This document shows positions 48,651-57,902 of a DNA stretch of 64,000 nucleotides, in pieces. Numbering within the stretch: position 1 is the stretch's first letter; the number at the start of each line of letters is the position of its first letter. Position numbers and translations under genes: made by a program. Source of the stretch: Draconibacterium aestuarii (lineage in GTDB: Bacteria; Bacteroidota; Bacteroidia; Bacteroidales; Prolixibacteraceae); assembly GCA_026671195.1 (NCBI GenBank), contig JAPOHD010000024.1, forward strand, positions 27,241 through 91,240, read 5' to 3'. The notes beneath the pieces are model-generated. The model did not search any database. It was given only the letters and a program-made list of their open reading frames with translations, and was not told where the DNA came from.

Positions 48651-48687
48651 TTGAAGATGGATAGAATAAAATTCTATCCATCTTCAA
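48651..48687 (-). terminator. 17-bp stem hairpin after susD
   Basis: TTGAAGATGGATAGAAT-AAA-ATTCTATCCATCTTCAA: a perfect 17-bp stem with a 3-nt loop, 18 bases beyond the susD stop. No U-run follows on the minus strand, so it may act as an mRNA-stabilising stem or partial terminator that keeps susCD transcripts more abundant than the enzyme genes downstream. Confidence 0.5.
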
Positions 48688-48704
48688 TTATTACAAATAA
48701 TATG

Positions 48705-50204
48705 TTACTTATATTCTGAATTTTGTTCCATAGTTGGATCATTTTCCAGCACACTGGAAGGTATTGGGAAAAGGATATTTATTTTATTATATGCCTGTCC
48801 CCTAATAGTGTTGGGTCTATTCTGCCTTTCTTCTGCTCCGTGAGCAGTCATTACTTCAACTGCTTTGCCTGTTCTTACGAGAACATCCCATCTATCTGCC
48901 TCGCAATGAAATTCAACTCTTCTTTCATGAATAACATCATCTATTGTTACTGTGGACAAAGGGTCTAAACCTGCACGCTCACGAACCTGATTTACAAGAG
49001 GTGCTGGATCACCACCACCATCTCTCAAATAGCATTCTGCCAACATGAGAAGAACATGTGGATAACGAAACAAAGGAAAATCACTACCAGCGACATATTG
49101 TACAGCATGATTGGGATCCCAAAATTTACGTGTAAATGGAACTATATTACCATTATATATACCAAATTCTTCATCAACCCATGAAAAATCAATCATCGAC
49201 AATCTTTCATCCCCCTCTTCAAATGAATTAATTAAGTCAGAAGTTGGAATATTCATTCCGGTTCTTGCTAAAATTTGAGGCTGGGGCAAATAGGTAGTTC
49301 CAGCATTCCATGGTGTAAACCTATACATGTTAGCACTTCCTAAGCCATAAGTCCCTTCAATAAACTGAATCGAGAATACAATTTCTTCATTGTTTTCATT
49401 GTTCAGGTCAAAAACAGAAGCGTAATCATCTAATATATCATATTCTTTACTATTTACTACTGCTTCAAGTTCAGTGGCTGCCTCACTATACTGATCACGC
49501 CACATTAAAACTTTGCCAAGTAATGTTCTGGCTGCGCCTTCGGTTGCCCTTCCTACATTTTTTCCAGAATAAGATTTAGGCAGATTTTGTTTTGCATCAT
49601 TCAAATCAGCAACAATCTGGTCATAAACAAGTTCGGTCGAAACCCGTTTATTCCCTTCAAAGGCCTCATTGTACGACCCTGCAGGTGCAGTAATCAGAGG
49701 AACATCTCCAAAGTGACGAACCAATGTAAAATAGTATAGCGCACGTAAATATTTTACTTCAGCAATGTAACGGCTTTTATTTTCGTACTCAGCTTCTTCA
49801 CTATATTGCATTACAATATTACATTTTCCAATTCCTTCGTAACATTGATTCCATGCAATGCTTACAATTTCATTTTGAGCATTCATTATAAATTGGTCTA
49901 AATGCCAATAGCGATGCCCTGATTGATCTGTAAGATTGTCCTGAAAAGTGGTATTATCAGATCTCATTTCACCCATAGCCCAGAAAGTTCCATCACCAAC
50001 ACCTATACTTTGGTTTCCGGCAAGTGCACCTAAATTGGTATAGGCAGCATTAACTGCCTGTTCAAATTGTGCTGAAGTTTCGAAGAAATCTCCAGTACTT
50101 AGCTCACTAATAGGTAATTCATTTAGAAATTCTTCTTCATCACAAGAATAGAAAAGAAATCCTGTAACTAATATTAATGATATTGAATATATTATTTTTT
50201 TCAT
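48705..50204 (-). CDS. SusD/RagB-family glycan-binding lipoprotein
   Basis: 499 residues with lipobox LFYSC followed by DEEE, the acidic residues of a lipoprotein export signal for the cell surface. SusD signatures: FLNELPISELSTGDFF, AVNAAYTNLGAL, YIAEVKYLRALYYFTLVRHF, and RRVEFHCEADRWDVLVRTGK near the end. It caps the SusC barrel and captures oligosaccharides. 23 bases separate it from susC, the universal pairing. The ligand cannot be deduced from sequence but should be the rhamnose-containing glycan of this locus. Confidence 0.93.
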   Translation of the reverse strand: MKKIIYSISLILVTGFLFYSCDEEEFLNELPISELSTGDFFETSAQFEQAVNAAYTNLGALAGNQSIGVGDGTFWAMGEMRSDNTTFQDNLTDQSGHRYWHLDQFIMNAQNEIVSIAWNQCYEGIGKCNIVMQYSEEAEYENKSRYIAEVKYLRALYYFTLVRHFGDVPLITAPAGSYNEAFEGNKRVSTELVYDQIVADLNDAKQNLPKSYSGKNVGRATEGAARTLLGKVLMWRDQYSEAATELEAVVNSKEYDILDDYASVFDLNNENNEEIVFSIQFIEGTYGLGSANMYRFTPWNAGTTYLPQPQILARTGMNIPTSDLINSFEEGDERLSMIDFSWVDEEFGIYNGNIVPFTRKFWDPNHAVQYVAGSDFPLFRYPHVLLMLAECYLRDGGGDPAPLVNQVRERAGLDPLSTVTIDDVIHERRVEFHCEADRWDVLVRTGKAVEVMTAHGAEERQNRPNTIRGQAYNKINILFPIPSSVLENDPTMEQNSEYK

Positions 50205-50227
50205 AATTCCTTTATTTTAAGTATTAA

Positions 50228-53200
50228 TCAAAAGGTTAAATCTAATCCAAAAGTAATTGTTCGTGTCAAGGGATAATCGTAATTATCAAAATTTCGAACC
50301 AAAGAATTATCTCCATAAACACTTGCTTCGGGATTACCATACGGATAGTTTGTAAGTAAAAATGCATTTTGTACAGAACAATACAATCTAAGACTATTTA
50401 GAAACTCAATTCCTTTAACAGTATACCCCAAGCTTATATTTTGAACCTTTAAAAACGAAGCATTGTACACCCAATCTGAATTCTCCCATCTATCAAATGA
50501 TGTTTGATGGAAAGAAGCAGCAATACGACCATTACCAGGTTCTTCAGGAGAACGCCATCTTTCCTCAACCTCTTTCAAAACATTAAACACACCATCCAGG
50601 TTGATTACATCTTCTTCCAACTGTGCCCATATATCAAAATTATGAGCAAAACTCATGGCAATATTTAGATCCCAATTTTTGTATCGGAAGCTATTATTTA
50701 ACCCACCTCTAAAATCAGGATGTGGATTACCAATAATCATTTTATCGTTTTGATCAATAACACCACTATTGTCAAGGTCTTGATAACGAGGAGTTCCGGG
50801 AACCTGACCTGGAAAAGTCGCATATTTATCAACTTCATCCCAATCATTTAAAATTCCCAAACTTTTCCAACCATAAAACATTGCCATAGGTTGTCCTTCG
50901 ATTGTAAGAGAATAACTTCGAGCACCTGTTTGAATTCGACCAACATCTCCCATGTCTAATACTTCATTTTTATTAAAGGAGATATTAAAATCAGTATTCC
51001 ATGTAAAATTGCTATTTGATATATTTGTTGAGCTGACTGCAAACTCAACCCCTTTGTTGCTAATTTCTCCTATATTATCCTGCACCGATGAAAATCCTGA
51101 AGAGATAGGAACAGCAACGCCCCAAAGCATATCTTCAGTAACCTTATTATAATAGTCAAATACAAAGGATAACTTTCCTCCTAACAATATTAGGTCTAAG
51201 CCAGCATCAAATTCTCTTGATTTCTCCCAGCCTAACATAGTATTTGCCATTGATGCAACTCTTTTCCCATCGGCAACTGAACCGCCAAATGTATAATTAT
51301 TTGTTGATAGAGTTGGTATCCAAGTATAGTTACCTATTGAATTATTACCGCTATAACCATAACTTGCGCGAAGTTTCAGGTTTGTCATCCAATCAGGTTT
51401 TGGAAAAAAGTCTTCTTTAGTTATATTCCAACCTACTGATGCCGATGGGAAATACCCCCATCTCCTGTCAGAACCAAAACGAGAACTTCCATCTCTTCTT
51501 ATTGTCCCGGTAAAAAGATATTTAGCTTTGTAGTCATAATTTAACCTAAGCAAGTAAGAAATTAAAGACCAATTTGTTTCACCAGTATTTCCCCACTGCT
51601 CTGTTGCAGCATTAATAGTCTTAATTGCATCACTCGGAAATTGATCCCCGTTAATATAACTCGAATAATTATTGTAATGCTCCATAGTGTAACCTGCTAA
51701 TGCAGTAAGGCTATGGTCTTCAAACTGCCTGTTATAGGTAGCAGTATTTTCAAATTGCCATCCTAAACTTCTGTCTGTATCATAGTATCCTTCTGTTGCA
51801 CGAGGTGGAGGGCTGTAAATGGAACTAATGGTTGATTGTCGAAAATATTCATGGGAATTATAGGTTAAATCCATATTATATGCCGATCTTAACAATAAGC
51901 CATCAATTGGACTGACTGTAATATAAGGCTGAAAACGTAAATTCAAATTTCGGGTTACATCAACTTGTTTATTCAAGGAATAAAGAGGATTATTGTTGCT
52001 AAATGTTCCGGGAGACCAGATATCCAAATCCCAATCTCCTTCATAATAACTTTCAATATCACGTTCCCAAGCACCGTTTTCTTTGTAAGGTCCATCTAAT
52101 GGAGATGACATAAATGCACTACCAAATAAAGTACCTCTGTTTCCTCCAACTTGATTATACCATGATCTGATTGTAGGAACTACATTCATGCCAACAGCAA
52201 CAATTTTGTTGGGCTCATAGGACATATTAGCTCGCATTGAAATTCGTTCAAAACTCGTCTCTTTAATAATCCCTTGATTATCTAAATATCCCATTGAGAA
52301 AAAACCTTTAAAATCGCCTGCACCATGAGTTACAGTAAGATTATAATCTTGCCGGAGTGCAGTTCTCGTCATAACATCCTGCCAATCTGTACCTTCCCCA
52401 AGAGCTTCAGGGTTTCTGTAGACTTCAGGAATATCACTTTCTGAAATTTCATAGCCATAAAAAGCTGCTTCCTCATAAGCATCTTCTTTACGCCACCGTG
52501 CAAATTCTTCAGCATTCATTAGATCCATTCTTTCCGCGCTAAGCATATTTTCAATACCTGTTCGAGCTGAAAATGAGATTTCAGTCTTACCTACTTTCCC
52601 CGAACGTGTAGTTACCAATATAACTCCATTTGAGCCGCGTGATCCATAAATTGCAGTTGCCGAAACTCCTTTTAGCACATCAATTGATTCAATGTCATTT
52701 TGATTCAACAAAGTTAAAGGAGAACGATCTTTCCCATAGATACCTTGCATTGGGATTCCATCAATTACAAACAGGGGTTGGTCACCAGCCCCAATTGAAC
52801 CAGAACCCCTAATTCGCAATTCAGAACCACCGCCAGGGGCACCTGATGTTTGTCGGACACTTAATCCAGCAACCTGCCCTTCCAAGGATTGGTCAATTGA
52901 ACTTGTAACTTGAGCTTTTATTTTCTCAGGTGCAACACTAGTTATAGATGTTGAAACTTTATTTCTCTTTAACGTACCGTAACCAATAGTAACAACTTCT
53001 TCAATACCAATTGCATCGGTTACCAACACAATGTTTATGGTTGACTGATTACCGGCTATTACTTCTTGTGTAATCATACCCACAAAAGAGAATACGAGAA
53101 TTTCATCTTCTGCCACATTTGTAATTGAGTATTCACCATTTGAACTAGTAACGGTTCCACTATTAGTTCCTTTTACAATAACTGTAGCCCCTGGTAGAGG

Positions 53201-53638
53201 TTGTCCAGTATCATCTGTAACCGTTCCGGATATATTACTTTGTTGTTGGACTTTGGTATTCTCAAATTCAAATTTTTCCTTGCCATTCAAAAGTGCGATT
53301 TGTTTTCCATGAACTTCATATTTTACAGCTGTTCCTTCAAAAAGTTTATCCAGGACATTAAATATTTTTTCATTTTCCATAGAAATTGATGTTTTTCTTT
53401 CAACATCCACAATTCCACTGTAGAAAAAACGAAACTCACTTTGATTTTCAATTTGAGTTAAAATTTCTTTTAAAGTTGAATTTTCATAATTCAGAGTTAG
53501 TTTTGCTGATTGAGAATAACTTCCCGAAGCCAAAGCTCCAAACATAGTTGTCAATAAAAGAAAAAGCGTAAGTTTCATTTTCGTTAAAATTTCTGATGCC
53601 CTAGGCATAACAAAAGGGCATAACCATTTTTTTTTCAT
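50228..53638 (-). CDS. SusC/RagA TonB-dependent transporter with STN domain
   Basis: 1136 residues. After an N-terminal extension and signal peptide (MKLTLFLLLTTMFGALASGS) comes an STN domain (SAKLTLNYENSTLKEILTQI to ~residue 115), a carboxypeptidase-like domain (GTVTDDTGQPLPGATVIVKG), the plug (RIRGSGSIGAGDQPLFVIDG, VLKGVSATAIYGSRGSNGVI) and the barrel ending TITFGLDLTF. The STN domain is the module that talks to FecR-type anti-sigma factors, so this transporter is probably also the signal receptor for the fecR/sigma pair directly upstream. Two starts are possible; the internal ATG at MKLTLF gives the better signal peptide. Outer membrane; imports oligosaccharides. Confidence 0.94.
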   Translation of the reverse strand: MKKKWLCPFVMPRASEILTKMKLTLFLLLTTMFGALASGSYSQSAKLTLNYENSTLKEILTQIENQSEFRFFYSGIVDVERKTSISMENEKIFNVLDKLFEGTAVKYEVHGKQIALLNGKEKFEFENTKVQQQSNISGTVTDDTGQPLPGATVIVKGTNSGTVTSSNGEYSITNVAEDEILVFSFVGMITQEVIAGNQSTINIVLVTDAIGIEEVVTIGYGTLKRNKVSTSITSVAPEKIKAQVTSSIDQSLEGQVAGLSVRQTSGAPGGGSELRIRGSGSIGAGDQPLFVIDGIPMQGIYGKDRSPLTLLNQNDIESIDVLKGVSATAIYGSRGSNGVILVTTRSGKVGKTEISFSARTGIENMLSAERMDLMNAEEFARWRKEDAYEEAAFYGYEISESDIPEVYRNPEALGEGTDWQDVMTRTALRQDYNLTVTHGAGDFKGFFSMGYLDNQGIIKETSFERISMRANMSYEPNKIVAVGMNVVPTIRSWYNQVGGNRGTLFGSAFMSSPLDGPYKENGAWERDIESYYEGDWDLDIWSPGTFSNNNPLYSLNKQVDVTRNLNLRFQPYITVSPIDGLLLRSAYNMDLTYNSHEYFRQSTISSIYSPPPRATEGYYDTDRSLGWQFENTATYNRQFEDHSLTALAGYTMEHYNNYSSYINGDQFPSDAIKTINAATEQWGNTGETNWSLISYLLRLNYDYKAKYLFTGTIRRDGSSRFGSDRRWGYFPSASVGWNITKEDFFPKPDWMTNLKLRASYGYSGNNSIGNYTWIPTLSTNNYTFGGSVADGKRVASMANTMLGWEKSREFDAGLDLILLGGKLSFVFDYYNKVTEDMLWGVAVPISSGFSSVQDNIGEISNKGVEFAVSSTNISNSNFTWNTDFNISFNKNEVLDMGDVGRIQTGARSYSLTIEGQPMAMFYGWKSLGILNDWDEVDKYATFPGQVPGTPRYQDLDNSGVIDQNDKMIIGNPHPDFRGGLNNSFRYKNWDLNIAMSFAHNFDIWAQLEEDVINLDGVFNVLKEVEERWRSPEEPGNGRIAASFHQTSFDRWENSDWVYNASFLKVQNISLGYTVKGIEFLNSLRLYCSVQNAFLLTNYPYGNPEASVYGDNSLVRNFDNYDYPLTRTITFGLDLTF

Positions 53639-53686
53639 AATTTTACTTTTTTGGTTTAAATAACTTGTTAAATCAAATTTTTAGTA

Positions 53687-53720
53687 AGAGGTAGAAGTAG
53701 CAGTTCTGCCTCTTTTTTTT
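53687..53720 (+). terminator. Hairpin with T8 tail between fecR and susC
   Basis: Plus strand AGAGGTAGAA-GTAGCAG-TTCTGCCTCT followed by TTTTTTTT: a 10-bp stem with one G-T pair and a perfect U-tail, but oriented against the genes here. It would stop antisense transcription entering from susC, or act as a structured leader on the susC message. Confidence 0.45.
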
Positions 53721-53834
53721 GCAACAGTATAAATGGTGAAAGACTAAGTACAGGCAACAATGCCTGACTTTCAAGAATTAGTTTAGTTCATAAGCAAAAT
53801 GTTTTAGTTCATAGTTTTGTTTTTACAATCTAGT

Positions 53835-54827
53835 TTAGTGACTTTTATCATATCTTATTGATATAACACGAGTTTTTTCATTGAATGAATAATCAATGGG
53901 GGCAGTAACTCTAAGCAATTCCAGAATTTCACTAAAAGACTCCATCTCTATAGTCCCGGAATAATGAATTTTGTCGAGACGGGTATCTTCATCCAAATCA
54001 ATTTTAACATTGTACCATCTCTCAAGTCGTTTAGCCAATTGTGGTAAATATTCTTTTCTGAAAATTATTTTACCATCTTTCCATGATGTAAAAATATCTG
54101 TATCAACACATTCAATCATAAACGTATTTCCATCTAGACGTACTTGTTGCCCAGGCTCAAGGGTAACCTCTTTGTTTAGATTCTTATTTCTGATAGATAC
54201 CGAACCTGTTACTAATGTTGTTTCCAAGTTCTCATCTTCAAAAGCCTTAACATTAAAAGAGGTTCCCTTCACTTCCACTTCCCCAAAGTTTGTAGATACA
54301 ATGAAAGGCTTACGACTTTTTACTACCTTAAAAAAAGCTTCACCCTTCAATTTCACCACCCTACCTTTTTCAAAATCAGTGGAGAAGGAAAGTGTTGAGC
54401 CGGAATTTAACCAAACTATTGAACTATCAGGTAATTTAAAACTAGTGCGTGCACCATGTGGTGCTGTTATGATTTGCGAATAATTACAATTATGTATATT
54501 ATTTAATTTGGTTGGAATTAATAAGTAACTAATTATTATCCCCGCGAATAATACAGCAGCGTATGAAATTATCTTGTTTATAGAAAGACATCTTACCGAA
54601 TTTATTTTTTGATCATTGATTTTCCGCTTTAACTCTTGCCATTTTAAATATTCTGTTTTACCAGAACTCCTTAATATTTTTGCGCTTATTGAGTGTTGTA
54701 TTTTAAAAAATTCATTCCTATTATCGCGATGCTGCTTTACCCACAATAATAGCTCTAATTCTTCTTCATTTGAGAGTTTTCCTTTAAGAAACTTCTCTAT
54801 GTAATTATTTAAGCTGTTTTTATTCAT
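53835..54827 (-). CDS. FecR-family anti-sigma factor
   Basis: About 330 residues from ATG 54827 (MNKNSLNNYIEKFLKGKLSN); the frame is open upstream but that stretch has no FecR character. Cytosolic sigma-binding N terminus, one transmembrane helix (ISYAAVLFAGIIISYLLIP), the periplasmic FecR domain (APHGARTSFKLPDSSIVWLN, GEAFFKVVKSRKPFIV, VEVKGTSFNVKAF) and a C-terminal DUF4974 (FSEILELLRVTAPIDYSFNE) that resembles the STN fold. It holds the adjacent ECF sigma factor inactive until the SusC receptor signals substrate. It is 26 bases... in practice 176 bases downstream of the sigma gene stop, and 196 bases before susC. Confidence 0.9.
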   Translation of the reverse strand: MNKNSLNNYIEKFLKGKLSNEEELELLLWVKQHRDNRNEFFKIQHSISAKILRSSGKTEYLKWQELKRKINDQKINSVRCLSINKIISYAAVLFAGIIISYLLIPTKLNNIHNCNYSQIITAPHGARTSFKLPDSSIVWLNSGSTLSFSTDFEKGRVVKLKGEAFFKVVKSRKPFIVSTNFGEVEVKGTSFNVKAFEDENLETTLVTGSVSIRNKNLNKEVTLEPGQQVRLDGNTFMIECVDTDIFTSWKDGKIIFRKEYLPQLAKRLERWYNVKIDLDEDTRLDKIHYSGTIEMESFSEILELLRVTAPIDYSFNEKTRVISIRYDKSH

Positions 54828-55003
54828 TATTTCCTTTCCTGTTAATATTAATACAATATAAGAACTAGTTTTACCAACCCCTCTTGGTAAAATAATTAAA
54901 CTTTCAAATAAAATGGACAATAGAGTATCAAGAATTATGACAACACTTTTATCTCGTATACCTAAATGCAACAACAACTTAAGGCGAAGTCACAATATAA
55001 TAA

Positions 55004-55585
55004 TTAGTGCTTAATTTTTGTTGCTAAGAGAAAAAACAAAATTTTTGAACTTAATTTTTCACGAGCAATCTTTAATCCTTTTGCAAGATGTTTATCAACC
55101 ATAGTTTCAGAAATATTCATAACCTCAGCAATTTCCCTATTTTTTTTTCCTTCTAACCATTTTAATGCAAAGGTTTCTCCGCAGCGTTCAGGCATATGGT
55201 TTATAATCCTTTTTATTTCTCGAATAAGACTTTCTCCTGTGGAAACAAACTCTTGATCTAATTCAAAACTAATATGATAAAGCTCTTCAGACAAATACGT
55301 CCTCTGTTTCAGTATATATTTTTCCTCAATTATTTTATGTTTCAGAATATTGATGCTCTTATTTTTTACAAGAGTAAATAAATATGCTCCTAAATTTTGA
55401 TTTTGTTTAAGATTATGTCGCTGTTCCCAAATCTGAATAAAAACATCTTGAACTAAATCTTCGGCTTCCTGATCATTATTCACCAAATTACGAGCATAAT
55501 GATTTAAACGGGGGTAATAAAACCTATGAATTTTTTTAAATGCCTTTATATTCCCTTGAACTAGTTTAGAAGTTAGGTCTTTCAA
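55004..55585 (-). CDS. ECF RNA polymerase sigma factor (Bacteroidota FecI-like)
   Basis: 193 residues. Region 2 is visible in HYARNLVNNDQEAEDLVQDV and FIQIWEQR, region 4 in MPERCGETFALKWLEGKKNR and EIAEVMNISETMVDKHLAKG, the typical Bacteroidota ECF type paired with FecR. It starts at TTG 55585. It presumably directs transcription of susC and the following genes when released by FecR. It is the first gene of the 29-kb minus-strand locus, and a good TAnnTTTG box lies just upstream. Confidence 0.92.
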   Translation of the reverse strand: MKDLTSKLVQGNIKAFKKIHRFYYPRLNHYARNLVNNDQEAEDLVQDVFIQIWEQRHNLKQNQNLGAYLFTLVKNKSINILKHKIIEEKYILKQRTYLSEELYHISFELDQEFVSTGESLIREIKRIINHMPERCGETFALKWLEGKKNREIAEVMNISETMVDKHLAKGLKIAREKLSSKILFFLLATKIKH

Positions 55586-55611
55586 TGTTTATTGGTTTAG
55601 ATTATTCATAC

Positions 55612-55619
55612 CAAATATA
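55612..55619 (-). promoter_or_regulatory. -7 box of the sigma factor gene
   Basis: Minus strand TATATTTG, a full match to TAnnTTTG, 26 bases before the sigma start. No clear -33 TTTG at the expected distance. Confidence 0.45.
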
Positions 55620-55620
55620 A

Positions 55621-56231
55621 AAAAATTCTTACAGAATTTGCTATCAATCCATTTAGTAATTGTTGTGTTGTATAATATGATCACGAGTTGGTTTAACCAA
55701 ATTATTTGAAAGAGATTGACTACTTGGAAAATTATGATCAGTTAAGCAATTTGCATTCTTATGATTGGTAATCCATGACTTGATACACTTTGATTTATAA
55801 ATTAAGTTGAACTACAAAAGTTGGAGACTATAGAACTTTTCAATTTCATCAAAATTGATTTATTGCAAGATATATTTTATGGTGATTCCGTCTTTATCTA
55901 ATGTCATTCGTATGTTTTTAAAGCAGAACGTGGTGAGTTGGGCATGATTCCGGCATTCAAGAAGATGGCGTCAGAATCAGAATCATTTAATTTCGATTTT
56001 ATAGATAATAGCACTGATGAAAAGCTACTCGAGAATGGGACTATTTGCATTGATAATATTAGCATAATTACTTCAACTACTGCTGTATCCAGATATGTTA
56101 TTTATACTATAATAACCGTTACCAGATACGGCAATATTCTTGTATTTCCCAGTATTGGAGAACAAACAAGAATTCCAATTTACACTGATAAACAATTTAT
56201 TAACATTCAACAATTCCAATAACTTAAACCA
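55621..56231. other. Boundary region between glycan locus and mobile DNA
   Basis: 610 AT-rich bases with no supported gene. A plus-strand open frame at 55938-56222 (begins MGMIPAFKKMASESES) has no recognisable family and reads like drift. The left end of the mobile segment probably lies in here, but I could not find terminal repeats or an attachment site by eye. Confidence 0.4.
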
Positions 56232-57134
56232 TTAGCGACTAACCCCTCTATTTCTGTTCTTCACCTTGTATTTTATATGTGGTTCTTTTTTACACCCTTT
56301 ACTTTTCTCCACTAACTGATTCACATCCCTCGCCCATTGTGCCAGCTGAAATTGATCAATCACCTCTGTCTGAATTTGGAGTTCCCGTTCCACTTTTGAC
56401 GATAAATAAAATCGAGGACGTTCCTCAAACTCAGAAAGCCGAATTGGATAACGAACCGGATTTCCATTTTTATCCGTGATAAAAACAACGTGTCCCCTCC
56501 CCGATCTCCGAACCTCCACATTAAAAAGCTCCAGAGATTTATCGTAAAGCTCTTTTGTCGTTATGAATTCAATTTGGTTTAGCTGATAAAATAAACTTTC
56601 CAGGTTCTGTTGCAGATTTCTACTTCCTGCAGAAAATTTCAAATTGGATTGTACCAGGTTTTGTTCTTTGGAGAGATCATACTTTTGTTCCAGGGATTTA
56701 ATGAAACGTTGCGTTTTCTCCTTTTCATAATTGTCTTTGATCTTCTTCCCGGTTTCGCAGTCAATTCGTGTAGATACAATATGAAAATGTGTTCGGTCAA
56801 TGTCTGAATGCTTATACACAAAGTAAGGCTGGTTTCCATAGCCCATATATTCCATCAGATTTCCGATTTCGGTGCGGATGCCTGCATCTCCCAGTTTTAT
56901 CAAATCCGTTAACGTTGGATTCACCGAAATATGCAAGCCTTTCTTTTTCACCCGTGTGTTTCGATCCTCAATCTCTTTCAGAATATTCAGCCGGTCGTGT
57001 TTTGTTCCGACAAAAGGATTAATGGTTGGCGTATTGCCACTTTTATAGAAGTGTGCCTTTTTCTGCTCTACTTTTTTTTCGTTGTAAAACAAAGCATTTT
57101 TAGTATTGCCCGATTGATGGATTACAATGATCAT
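56232..57134 (-). CDS. Relaxase of the outer mobilisation module
   Basis: 300-residue relaxase/mobilisation nuclease. Candidate nicking Tyr17 in ALFYNEKKV, the position used by Bacteroidota MobA-type relaxases, and a metal-binding cluster His109, His116, His118 in YKHSDIDRTHFHIVSTRID. It nicks oriT and covalently carries the strand into the recipient, using a conjugation machine supplied by another element. It follows mobC after 9 bases. The C terminus is short and basic (KYKVKNRNRG) without a helicase or primase domain. Base composition is AT-rich like the flanking genes, unlike the second relaxase. Confidence 0.88.
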   Translation of the reverse strand: MIIVIHQSGNTKNALFYNEKKVEQKKAHFYKSGNTPTINPFVGTKHDRLNILKEIEDRNTRVKKKGLHISVNPTLTDLIKLGDAGIRTEIGNLMEYMGYGNQPYFVYKHSDIDRTHFHIVSTRIDCETGKKIKDNYEKEKTQRFIKSLEQKYDLSKEQNLVQSNLKFSAGSRNLQQNLESLFYQLNQIEFITTKELYDKSLELFNVEVRRSGRGHVVFITDKNGNPVRYPIRLSEFEERPRFYLSSKVERELQIQTEVIDQFQLAQWARDVNQLVEKSKGCKKEPHIKYKVKNRNRGVSR

Positions 57135-57143
57135 AGCAAAAAT

Positions 57144-57512
57144 TTAGCGCAGGTGTTTTTGTAAAAAAGCCAGGCATTGCATCATCATCTCAAAGGCTTT
57201 CCTTAACAGTTGCCGGTCATTATCTCCAACATTGTATGTAGAAAACGAATTCATTTTATTAGAAAGCTGATTCAGATTCACACCAATCCTATTCAATTCA
57301 TAGTCCAGATTGTTCAGCTGCTCTTTTGTCTCCGGATCTAAGTGAACTTCCTTCTTAACTGATCTCCGAAACATGGTATAGCGTATATAATCACTCCGGC
57401 AGCCAAACTTCCCGGAACGGACCAAACTATCCAGTCGCTGCTTTTCCTCTTTCGTAAGAAGCAGCCGGATGATCTCGGTTCGTTTTTCGTGTTCCGGTAA
57501 TTTTGGTCGCAT
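57144..57512 (-). CDS. MobC-like relaxosome accessory protein (outer module)
   Basis: 122 residues. An N-terminal ribbon-helix-helix-like part (RTEIIRLLLTKEEKQRLDSL, FGCRSDYIRYTMFRR) and a C-terminal helical segment (LNRIGVNLNQLSNKMNSF), the recognisable MobC pattern. It binds oriT and loads the relaxase encoded 9 bases downstream. Its start lies 24 bases from the 15-base motif that recurs inverted at 61231. Confidence 0.82.
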   Translation of the reverse strand: MRPKLPEHEKRTEIIRLLLTKEEKQRLDSLVRSGKFGCRSDYIRYTMFRRSVKKEVHLDPETKEQLNNLDYELNRIGVNLNQLSNKMNSFSTYNVGDNDRQLLRKAFEMMMQCLAFLQKHLR

Positions 57513-57536
57513 CTTTTACTTTCGTTTTGCTTTTTT

Positions 57537-57551
57537 GGGGAGGGGACTGCA
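57537..57551 (+). repeat. 15-base inverted motif, left copy
   Basis: GGGGAGGGGACTGCA, repeated exactly on the minus strand at 61231-61245, 3.7 kb away. It is followed by a palindrome TGGTTTGATCAAAACCA (57555-57571). Candidate oriT nick region of the outer module or terminal repeat of an inserted block. Confidence 0.55.
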
Positions 57552-57663
57552 TGTTGGTTTGATCAAAACCATGGGCTCCTGCCAGACAAGATGCCGAAGG
57601 TTTTTATGGTAAAAAAAACACATCTCATACTTTTACAAAATCATGTATTTAGAACGTAAAGCA

Positions 57664-57834
57664 AGAAACAGCAGAAGAGCATCAAACACATCTTTTAGTT
57701 ACACCAGCAGTGGAGTATGTTTATCTGCAAGAATCTGCCTCTGCTGTCTTGCTTGCTTCTTCGTCATGATAAAAGTTAAGGGAGAGTATCGAACATAAAC
57801 CTGCAACACAGAAGCCTGTGTATGTATAGCAAGA
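57664..57834 (+). ncRNA. Bridge-RNA-like module 1
   Basis: About 171 bases in two hairpin domains. Domain I is closed by ACAGCAGA (57668-57675) and TCTGCTGT (57740-57747); domain II by TCTTGCT (57747-57753) and AGCAAGA (57828-57834), with an inner hairpin ACACAG-AAGC-CTGTGT (57806-57821). It shares AGAAACAGCAGAAGAGC, CTGCCTCTGCTGT and the spaced set TTAAG-N5-GTAT-N10-CCTGC with module 2, while the N5 (GGAGA) and N10 blocks differ. The inner domain I stem is weaker than in module 2. It has no recombinase of its own: either a second guide RNA or the left end of a lost IS110 element. Confidence 0.5.
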
Positions 57835-57902
57835 TTATACCTGCCTTCTACCTGGTCTGTTCGTATTTTTGAAGGAAGATTAGTTAAATTACTGATATAT
57901 AG

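Noticed and set aside
54828..54977. Extended FecR N terminus
   Set aside because: The upstream 50 codons lack FecR character, and ATG 54827 begins the typical helical sigma-binding segment.
55938..56222. 94-codon open frame as a gene
   Set aside because: No recognisable family, no promoter, composition like surrounding non-coding sequence.
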